64,000 nucleotides of DNA from Candidatus Propionivibrio aalborgensis (lineage in GTDB: Bacteria > Pseudomonadota > Gammaproteobacteria > Burkholderiales > Rhodocyclaceae), in the NCBI RefSeq assembly GCF_900089945.1, contig NZ_FLQY01000212.1, positions 1-64,000 of the forward strand, written 5' to 3'. Positions 17,913 through 25,308 of this stretch are shown here, piece after piece. The notes under the pieces were generated by a model that saw only the letters and a program-made list of their open reading frames with translations, had not been told where the DNA came from and ran no database searches. The first letter of the stretch is position 1. Every line of letters starts with the position of its first letter. A program made the translations under genes and the position numbers.

Positions 17913-19439
17913 TCAGAAGGTTTTCAGGAACTCGACCAGCGCCGTCTTCTCGGCGAGGGGCAGCTCGGTGCCGTAGGCCTTGCCCTCGTGGCCGCCATTG
18001 CCGTTGCCGGGTTGCGCGGTGTCGAGGCGGAAGAAAGTCTTGCCGTTGGCTTCCGGTACGTTGGAGACGAAGCCGAGTCTTGCCGGATCATAGACGTCGT
18101 TTCCACGGAAGAACGACTTGGGCCGTTTTGCGGCCGGTTCGAGCAGATCGCGTACGCTGGGGACCGAGCCGTTGTGCAGGTAGGGTGCGCGCAACCACAG
18201 GCCGTCGAGCGGCATGTTGGCGTAGCCGTGGGTCTTCTGGAAATGCGTGAAACGCCAAGGGTACCCGGCATAGAGGGTGGCCTGGTTCACCGCCAGCGTG
18301 TAGGTGTAGGAATCCAGACGGCGGCGATCCGTGCCGATTTTGGCCAACGGCACCACCTGGCCGACATGCTCGCCAGAAAAATCGCTTCCCGACGCGCCAT
18401 GGCAGGCGGCGCAATATTCCTTGTAGATGGGCGCTCCTTTGGCGGCGAGCTTGTCGTCGATCGGGAAGAAGTCGCTGAAGGGCGGTGGCGTAACATCCAT
18501 GATCCAGTCTTCGACACGGCGGATGCGGGCGATGTCGATGGTCGGCGGTGTTGTGCCGGTACCGAAGGCGGCGCTCTTGTTACGCTCCTCGACGGTGGTG
18601 TTGTTACCGTCCCAGTGTAACTGCATTTCCTTCGGCTCCTTGCGCTGGCGCTGACGCCAGATCGAGGGGAAGTCGGCAGGTGCGTCGAATTCCTTTGGAT
18701 CGAGATGGGCCATCGGGAAGTTGAAGATGACTTTGGCCGAATTGAAGGTGTCGACCCGGCCCGGCCCCCACTCCTTCTGCTTGAAGACCCAGTCGAAGCG
18801 CCCGGCCAGGGCCAGCACCCGGTCGCGCATGATGGCGATGGCCACCGGATAGACCAGGTAACGGTCGAGCAGATCAAGGTTGGCACCCTGGCGCTCGATC
18901 TCGGGAAGGATGAATTCCTTGGAGAATTTCGGATCGGCAGCACAGCGGAAGAAGAATTCCTCGAACCCCTTCATGTTGAAGGTCGCGGCAGGCATGCCGA
19001 GGACGATGGTCGGCGCCGTGTCGGCGGCGGTGCGCACGGTGCTGACATGGCAGGCGGCGCAATTGACGAAAACCCGGTCGATACCCTGGAAGCGGCGTTT
19101 CGAGGTGCCAATAGGCAGATCCTTGTCGCTACCGTCAGGCTGTTTTTCATAGACCATGCCCAGCGACTGATACCCTTTGCCCGGCAGATACTGAGGGCAA
19201 ACCTCGGGCAGCGCCTTCCATATCCAGTAGGGGAAGCCCATTTCATGCTCGCCGCCGGTGGAGCCGTACTTGAAATGTTCGGTTGGGCTCTTGTAGTCGA
19301 CCGGCATATCGCCGCCGAAGCGCTGGAGCAGCCACAGTCCGACGATTGCCGGAATCCCAACGGTGACGATGACGAGAATCACGAAACGTCGTTTCCAGGG
19401 GTTCTCCGCGGGATCGGAAGGCATGTTTTTGTCTTGCAT
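17913..19439 (-). CDS. Exported diheme cytochrome c, RoxA/MauG-like (508 residues)
   Basis: Residues about 18-40 (KRRFVILVIVTVGIPAIVGL) form a membrane anchor or uncleaved signal. Heme sites are CAACH at about 127 and a second CAACH at about 342. The block LWLRAPYLHNGSVPSVRDLL followed by EPAAKRPKSFFRGNDVYDPA matches the paralogue at 16424 almost word for word. I choose ATG 19439, which follows AAGGTGA; a GTG at 19448 overlapping the upstream stop is the alternative. The gene before it ends at 19445 and the gene after it starts 13 bases beyond its stop, so all three are tightly coupled. Function beyond periplasmic heme redox chemistry is not known to me. Confidence 0.8.
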   Translation of the reverse strand: MQDKNMPSDPAENPWKRRFVILVIVTVGIPAIVGLWLLQRFGGDMPVDYKSPTEHFKYGSTGGEHEMGFPYWIWKALPEVCPQYLPGKGYQSLGMVYEKQPDGSDKDLPIGTSKRRFQGIDRVFVNCAACHVSTVRTAADTAPTIVLGMPAATFNMKGFEEFFFRCAADPKFSKEFILPEIERQGANLDLLDRYLVYPVAIAIMRDRVLALAGRFDWVFKQKEWGPGRVDTFNSAKVIFNFPMAHLDPKEFDAPADFPSIWRQRQRKEPKEMQLHWDGNNTTVEERNKSAAFGTGTTPPTIDIARIRRVEDWIMDVTPPPFSDFFPIDDKLAAKGAPIYKEYCAACHGASGSDFSGEHVGQVVPLAKIGTDRRRLDSYTYTLAVNQATLYAGYPWRFTHFQKTHGYANMPLDGLWLRAPYLHNGSVPSVRDLLEPAAKRPKSFFRGNDVYDPARLGFVSNVPEANGKTFFRLDTAQPGNGNGGHEGKAYGTELPLAEKTALVEFLKTF

Positions 19440-19444
19440 GGCGT

Positions 19445-21499
19445 TCACCTTGGTGATGGGTTTGTCGCAGGGCGCTGGGTGGGCAGGCAGGGACGCAGGG
19501 CTTCGTAGCCACCGGCCAGAAGAAGTGTCAGGTCCGGTGTCTTGCCGGTTTCGGCGCGCAACCAGTTACCAACCTGAGCGAGCAGTGCGGCGCGGGCCGG
19601 GCTGGCACGCCAGCCGGCGATATCGGTGCCAAAGGCTGGCAACAGGCTCTCCGGCGGCATGGGGGTCTTGTTCCGGTGTTCGGGCGTCTGATCGGCCATG
19701 GACAGTCGCACATAAAGCCGTGGTGCACACTGTCGTAGCTGAGCTTCCACCTGGCTGGCGGTACCCGTCAGGAAATTGGGGGGGAAAGTCTCGGCACTCT
19801 GATGACAGGTGGCGCAATAGGGATAGAAGCCCTGCAGGACAGGGGCAACTGGAACAAGCGCCGGGCCATCCGGGCCTTCGGCGAGGGCGGTCACTGCCTG
19901 CTCTACAGCGGGGAACTCTTCGCGCATTTCGATAAGGACTTCCCCATCGTCCGGTTTCCCCGGTGAGACCTGGAAGGCGATGCGTACCAGCGGGTTGCCA
20001 TCGGCCCCCCGAGGCAGGGGTTTGTTATCCGGAGTGAAGGTATCGCGTTCGCCTGCACGGGGCGCCGAACTCATCAGTGCAATTGAATTGAAAGCACCGC
20101 TCGCAGGCAGGGTCAGGCGTTCCAGTCGGCCACCCGGCGACTGATTACGGGTTTCGACTCGACCGTGAGCGCGTGTCTTGTCCAAGGTCGCCGTCAGTTT
20201 CAATCCACTATTGCCGTCGCCAGGCTGGCAGCCTACTGACCAGCGCGAAGCGCCTGGCGTCATACGGCAGGGGGCATGGTACTGGATGCTTTGTGCCGGC
20301 CGAGCCGCAAGGGCGTCAACGAGGCGCTGCCGGTCTGAGGCAGAAACGAATTCGGCCAGCCCGCCGGTTATTCGGTCGATGGCGTCAGCCGTGTCGGCTC
20401 GCCAGATTTCCTGGGACGAGCGCCGGGTTAGCGGTTCGAAGAGCGCCGGGACGTGCGAAAAGCTTATGCGCCGGGCTATGTCGTCGGGCCCGGAACCTAA
20501 ATCCTGCAGGGGATTGCGATTGGGGATGTCCGACGCGCCGATGGCCAGTCCGCCGGGCCAGCGTCGATCGGCTTCGGCACGAAACAAAGTGGAGTTGCTG
20601 TCGCTTTGGGCGGGGGCAACTGTTCCCTTGCGACCATCGGAGAGGGCATGGCGAAGCGCAGCGGTGAACAGGCCGGCACGACAGCGCAAGGCCGGCCGGT
20701 CCGCCCCGCCGCAACCCTCTTGCCAAAGACGCTGAGTCAGCGCAAAGCCGTTGGCACGCTTGATCGCGATGTCGATGGCGTAGGGGATATCAACGCCCCG
20801 TTCCGGGGGTATTCCGTAGAAATCTTTGCCACTGGCGGACAACAATGCGGCGACTTTGGGGTTGGCGTTTGTTTCGTCCCACAAGGCGCGGGAAAATATG
20901 GGTGCGCCATTCTGGTGGCAGGCATAACAGAGCGTACGATTGGCGTAGAAGACCTGAGGCTTGGCGCCAGCCCGGTAATTCTTGACCAGCTGGAACTCAA
21001 ATCGACCGGCCGATTCGTTGTAACTGATGACTTCCAGCACGTCCGACTTTTCCTGGTAGCCGATGTACAGACGGTCTTTCAGCAACAGTCCTGAGGGCAC
21101 GGACGGCGGTGAATCCACGGCAACCACCACGCGCGGAAACAGGAAGTAATCGGGCGCTGCCGCGGTACGCTGCAGCGAACGACCCAAGGGAATCAGAACC
21201 CGCTTGGCCGGGTACAGCAGACTGTTGGGATCGCGCTTGAGTTGGGTATCAAGGCGGGTGAGCAGCTTTGTAAAGGGAAAAGGGATGTCATAACCCGCCG
21301 TTTCATGACCCTCAACCCCCTTCTCGCGGACGGCGAACAAGCGATCAAACAGCGAACGGCCCGAAGGCGGCAGGTTCTCGCCCGGCATTGCCGGATCGAC
21401 TACCCATGCCGGAGGATCAGCCTGGGGGGCCGACATGGCCGTTCCACTGCAAGGGGCCAGGCACCAGAGGACGGCGAGAAGAGCCGAAGACAACTTCAT
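19445..21499 (-). CDS. Exported diheme c-type protein, 684 residues
   Basis: A signal peptide (MKLSSALLAVLWCLAPCSGT, cleavage near AMSA) sends the protein to the periplasm. Heme sites are LCYACHQNG (about residue 193) and YCATCHQSAETFPPNF (about 571). The two sites are far apart and the middle region has no domain that I recognise; it contains the segment PQVFYANRTL just before the first site. It differs from the RoxA-like paralogues downstream, lacking their APYLHNGSVP block. It sits between a lipoprotein gene and the two paralogues, all on one transcript by spacing. Role unknown; an enzyme subunit or electron carrier of the same system is the simplest reading. Confidence 0.7.
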   Translation of the reverse strand: MKLSSALLAVLWCLAPCSGTAMSAPQADPPAWVVDPAMPGENLPPSGRSLFDRLFAVREKGVEGHETAGYDIPFPFTKLLTRLDTQLKRDPNSLLYPAKRVLIPLGRSLQRTAAAPDYFLFPRVVVAVDSPPSVPSGLLLKDRLYIGYQEKSDVLEVISYNESAGRFEFQLVKNYRAGAKPQVFYANRTLCYACHQNGAPIFSRALWDETNANPKVAALLSASGKDFYGIPPERGVDIPYAIDIAIKRANGFALTQRLWQEGCGGADRPALRCRAGLFTAALRHALSDGRKGTVAPAQSDSNSTLFRAEADRRWPGGLAIGASDIPNRNPLQDLGSGPDDIARRISFSHVPALFEPLTRRSSQEIWRADTADAIDRITGGLAEFVSASDRQRLVDALAARPAQSIQYHAPCRMTPGASRWSVGCQPGDGNSGLKLTATLDKTRAHGRVETRNQSPGGRLERLTLPASGAFNSIALMSSAPRAGERDTFTPDNKPLPRGADGNPLVRIAFQVSPGKPDDGEVLIEMREEFPAVEQAVTALAEGPDGPALVPVAPVLQGFYPYCATCHQSAETFPPNFLTGTASQVEAQLRQCAPRLYVRLSMADQTPEHRNKTPMPPESLLPAFGTDIAGWRASPARAALLAQVGNWLRAETGKTPDLTLLLAGGYEALRPCLPTQRPATNPSPR

Positions 21500-21531
21500 G
21501 GCGAATTGCCCGAATCACGTGCCAGCACCGC

Positions 21532-22440
21532 TCAGGGTTTGGCGGCAGCGACAACCGCGGCGGTTCTCACCTGCGTTCCCGGCCAGCAGTCTTCCTGTAC
21601 CTTGCCGGTCTTGACGAAATCCTCCTGCGCCTTTTCATCGGTTGCCTTGTCGTAAAGCGTGAAATTGAGGGCAAAGCCGCGATCAAGGTAGGCCCTTCCA
21701 AGGTAGAAACCGGGACGAATCATGCGGATTTCGTCGCGCACGCGCAGTCCGCGACGACCCGCCAGAAAATCCGGGCTCTCCTGATACCCCGGGATTTCGT
21801 CGGTGAAGAAGTAGTCGATAATCACTGACTCGCGGCGCGAATCGAGCAGGCTCTGGCCGCAGTACAGCTTGGCCGGGAAGAGTAGCCAGGTTTCCTTGCC
21901 GCCGTAACTCATCTTCTTCGGCTCGCCTTCGACCAGACCGATCTTCTTGAGGACCGATAGATCGTCGATGCGGTTGCGCAGCACCCGCTCGTCACGGAAA
22001 AACACCTTGCCCCGCCACAGCGCTTCGCCGATATTCTCGACGACCAGACCCTTGAGGTGCAGCGCCGTGCCGGCAAAGCCGCCGACGATTTCGGAAAGGC
22101 GGAATTTGCCGCTGCTGCCCCGCGGCAGCAGAATTCGGCCATCAAACGCGCCGTCGGGTATGGGGCCGGCCGTCAGACGGGCATAGATCTGGTCAAGCTG
22201 TTCCTGATCCAGGGTGGCGAGGTAATCCGGCGTGATCTTTGCCAGTTCGGCCGGGGCGATAGGGTACTTGTAGTCGACCTGAGCCAGATCAAGCTTCGAC
22301 GAGTACGTCTGATCGTAGGGTGCGAAGGCAATGTTCGGCGGTTCCGGTTTGCTGCATCCGGTGAGGAAGAGCGCTGGAACAGCGAGGGCGGCCAAGGTGA
22401 TTCGGCCGGTAAGCAGACGGAAAATGGTCGGCAGTCTCAT
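21532..22440 (-). CDS. Predicted lipoprotein of the cytochrome operon, 302 residues
   Basis: I start at ATG 22440, preceded by GGGAGATCACC. The signal peptide ends in the lipobox LFLTGC (Cys29), so the mature protein is lipidated; the next residue is Ser, so the outer membrane is likely. There is no CxxCH, so unlike its neighbours it carries no c-type heme. I do not recognise the family. The sequence is mixed, with GGFAGTALHLKGLVVENIGE in the middle and a hydrophobic Ala-rich end. It starts 19 bases after the stop of the large cytochrome and could anchor the cytochromes to the membrane; this is inference. Confidence 0.65.
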   Translation of the reverse strand: MRLPTIFRLLTGRITLAALAVPALFLTGCSKPEPPNIAFAPYDQTYSSKLDLAQVDYKYPIAPAELAKITPDYLATLDQEQLDQIYARLTAGPIPDGAFDGRILLPRGSSGKFRLSEIVGGFAGTALHLKGLVVENIGEALWRGKVFFRDERVLRNRIDDLSVLKKIGLVEGEPKKMSYGGKETWLLFPAKLYCGQSLLDSRRESVIIDYFFTDEIPGYQESPDFLAGRRGLRVRDEIRMIRPGFYLGRAYLDRGFALNFTLYDKATDEKAQEDFVKTGKVQEDCWPGTQVRTAAVVAAAKP

Positions 22441-22459
22441 GTGGTGATCTCCCGGAGCC

Positions 22460-25081
22460 TTAGAGCGTGGCGAGGAAGGCTGTGAGCGCCTTCTTGTCGG
22501 ATTCGGAAAGGTCTTCGCCGAAGCGGTGGCCTTCATTCTCGATTTCCTCGGTGCAGGTCAGGTAATTTGCTTTGAGGAAATCGCGCTTCTCGCGCAGGAT
22601 TTCCGCAAAGCGTGCCGGGTTCTTCAAGACATCGTCGGCGATGGCCTGCAGCGTTGGCACGAGGTCCTTCTTGCCCGAGGCTTCAAGCTTGGCCGGATCC
22701 CGCTTGGCGAGGAAAAGGTCGGCAACCAGTTGCTTGTGCTCTAGCCCGTTGAGGAAGCCGACACTGCTGCCCGCCGGGATCTTGACCTGACCAAAGCCAA
22801 GCAGCGGCTTCTCGGTCTTGCCGTCGAGCGGCCGGATGCCGACGTCGATCAGCAGATCGGCATTGGTCAGCGTGCGCTTGATACCCCTCTCCTTCGGGTT
22901 TAGCAGGTCGTGCATCGAAAGCTTGTAGAGCTTGAAGCGTCCTTCGACGCTCGGGTCAAAACGCAGGCACTCGGGCTGCTCCGCGAGCAACTTGCCGTCG
23001 GCATCGACGTAACGCACGCGGTCAAAGTTGTTTTCCTTGTTGGCCGGTTTGCCGCAGATTTCCGGACCGATGGCGTTGTTGTGCATGAATGGCGCGGTGG
23101 CCCAGACATTGACCAGCGAGATGTTGCGCATGTAGCCGCGACCGCCATCCTTTAGCGTGTTGCGTTCCGGGATGTCGGCAACCATCGGACGCTGGCGCAA
23201 GCTGTCGGATTGATAGCCCATGTAGAGGCGACCCGCCTCGTGGTTGGAGTGCAGCGAACGACAACGGAAGGTGCCGACCTCGGTAACCGGTGTCGACTGG
23301 TCGTTGCCGAGGAAATCGGCGCGCACCTTGCGCGGATGTGCTTCATTGGGCGCGGCGAAATCGCGATTCTTGAATGCGCCGCCGGTGTTTTCCGGAATGC
23401 TCGAATGACAGCGCGCGCAGTTTTCGGCAAAGACGCTCTGGCCGCGACCGACGGCTCCGCTACCGAATTCGGCTTCCAGTCCGGCAACCAGATCCGCGCG
23501 ACCGTAGTTCTCCGAAGGATTGCCGGCCTTGCGCAGATTGGCACGGGCGGCGTAGAGGTCACTTTCATCGGACTCGGCCGAGGCGAAGAAATCCAGGACG
23601 GTCTGCAGGCGATCCTCGATGGCGCGGAAGTTCGGGCAATCGCGCCGGCATTGGCCAATGTCGAACGATGTCTGGTTGAATCCGCGTTGCTGTGGGTCGA
23701 CCTGCCGCATGTCCGAGAAGTGATTTATCCAGCATTGCTCGGAACACGAACCAATGTTGAAATAGACCCGCTGGACGGCTTCCAGGGCGCCGGTGGAATC
23801 CTCGCTACCCTTGAGTATGTGATGGACACCGGGCAGCACGACCTTCTGTCCACCGAGATTGACTGGCGTCGTATCGTCGTTGCGCGTGCTCTGCAACCAG
23901 CATTTGTTGTTGCGGCCGGGTTCGCACCAGCATTTGCTTTCGTCCTTCTCGGTGCCGCAGGTGTTGGTTTTGCGCCATTTGGTGATGGTTTCACCTTGGA
24001 ACACTGGGCGCTGGGCGACATTGATCAGGGCATTGATGGTGCCCGGGTTGTTGATCTGGTCGTTGGAAATGGCCGAGGTGTCGGTGACTCCTGGCCTGGC
24101 GTGCGCAAACATCTGAAACTCCAGACTGCTCCTGGGCATGCCGGAAACCAGTAGCTCGGACATGCGGGTGTATTGATTGCCGATCAGCCCCTTGAGGTTC
24201 TCCCATTTCGGATGCGCCGGATCGGCCGGCGGATTCAGGGGGTCGAAAGCAATGTGACACGAGCCGCAGGCGGTGCCGATCAGGAAAGGCGGCTCGACCG
24301 AGCCATCGGCCAGCTTGCTCACCCGTTGATCGGATTCGATGCCGGTTTGCTCCGATTTGGCGGCGTTGAAGCCGGCCCAGGTGGCCATACTGCCGTTCAG
24401 CTTCTTCCACTTTTCGGCATCAAAGCGCGGGTTGGGGAACTTGCGGATGCCCAGGGCGCCTGTCGATGTGCCGAACTTGAGATCGCAGGCCGAATGGCGC
24501 TGATCCAGCTTGCCGCCCTGGCTGTGCGGATCGTCGGCGTCCAGCGCGGCATCCTTGAGCCCGCAAGCCGGGTCGACATAGCCGGGCTTGCCGACATACT
24601 TGAGCAATACGTCGTCTCCGGGACACCAGTCGAAGCCGAAGGTTTCATCCGCAGTTTTGGCAGGGCAGTCGGGATCGCCCGGTTTGCAGCATGACGGGTC
24701 GTTCATGATGCCCCAGGCCCAGAAGCGGTCATCGCGCTGATCGCTGCGCAGTACCCGGAACCAGTCCACCAGCACGCCGACACGCTGCTGGAAGGTATAG
24801 GTATGGAAACGGTCGTTACCGGCAGTCGCCTTGAACCAGATCAGGCGTCCGACGCATTCCGATTCATTGAGGCCCTCGCGGGCGCAGGCCTCGAAGTAGG
24901 GCGCATCCTGGTCTACGGCTGCGGCCTCCGGAAGTGGTCGGCCAGGAGTCCCTGGATTGCCTGGTGCTGCCGCCGGCGCGTTTTCGGCATGTGCTGCACC
25001 AAGATTCTGGTATTGGACAAGCCCGATACCGGCGACAAGGGTCACGAATGCCGCGATAGCGGCCAGCAATGTACGTTTCAT
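22460..25081 (-). CDS. Large exported diheme cytochrome c, 873 residues
   Basis: First gene of the cytochrome operon. The ATG at 25081 follows ACGGGAGACAACGA. The signal peptide is MKRTLLAAIAAFVTLVAGIG with cleavage near AHA. Heme sites are ACGSCHIAF (about 273-277) and NCARCHSSIPENTGG (about 553-557). It also has clusters of extra cysteines (DPSCCKPGDPDCPAK; CGTEKDESKCWCEPG; IGSCSEQCW) that suggest disulfides. The C-terminal third holds the block TAPFMHNNAIGPEICGKP, a variant of the APYLHNGSVP segment in the smaller paralogues. I cannot name its substrate. No ccm heme-maturation genes are nearby, so general machinery must serve it. Confidence 0.75.
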   Translation of the reverse strand: MKRTLLAAIAAFVTLVAGIGLVQYQNLGAAHAENAPAAAPGNPGTPGRPLPEAAAVDQDAPYFEACAREGLNESECVGRLIWFKATAGNDRFHTYTFQQRVGVLVDWFRVLRSDQRDDRFWAWGIMNDPSCCKPGDPDCPAKTADETFGFDWCPGDDVLLKYVGKPGYVDPACGLKDAALDADDPHSQGGKLDQRHSACDLKFGTSTGALGIRKFPNPRFDAEKWKKLNGSMATWAGFNAAKSEQTGIESDQRVSKLADGSVEPPFLIGTACGSCHIAFDPLNPPADPAHPKWENLKGLIGNQYTRMSELLVSGMPRSSLEFQMFAHARPGVTDTSAISNDQINNPGTINALINVAQRPVFQGETITKWRKTNTCGTEKDESKCWCEPGRNNKCWLQSTRNDDTTPVNLGGQKVVLPGVHHILKGSEDSTGALEAVQRVYFNIGSCSEQCWINHFSDMRQVDPQQRGFNQTSFDIGQCRRDCPNFRAIEDRLQTVLDFFASAESDESDLYAARANLRKAGNPSENYGRADLVAGLEAEFGSGAVGRGQSVFAENCARCHSSIPENTGGAFKNRDFAAPNEAHPRKVRADFLGNDQSTPVTEVGTFRCRSLHSNHEAGRLYMGYQSDSLRQRPMVADIPERNTLKDGGRGYMRNISLVNVWATAPFMHNNAIGPEICGKPANKENNFDRVRYVDADGKLLAEQPECLRFDPSVEGRFKLYKLSMHDLLNPKERGIKRTLTNADLLIDVGIRPLDGKTEKPLLGFGQVKIPAGSSVGFLNGLEHKQLVADLFLAKRDPAKLEASGKKDLVPTLQAIADDVLKNPARFAEILREKRDFLKANYLTCTEEIENEGHRFGEDLSESDKKALTAFLATL

Positions 25082-25308
25082 TCGTTGTCTCCCGTTCAAC
25101 GTTCTGATCCCCCGGTCCGCCGGGCCCCCGATCATCTGTCAGTGACAATCGTAGTGTTTTGAAGTTCAAAGACGGTATTAGTTCTGTGTTTTTTTAAAAC
25201 TAGCGCTACGGCTCCACGCAGAGGTTTGCTTTTTACCTTGTTCGGATGCTGGAGGCAACGGTCTTTGAGTGCGCATGACATATGTGTAACAGGGCAGAGC
25301 TAGCAGGT

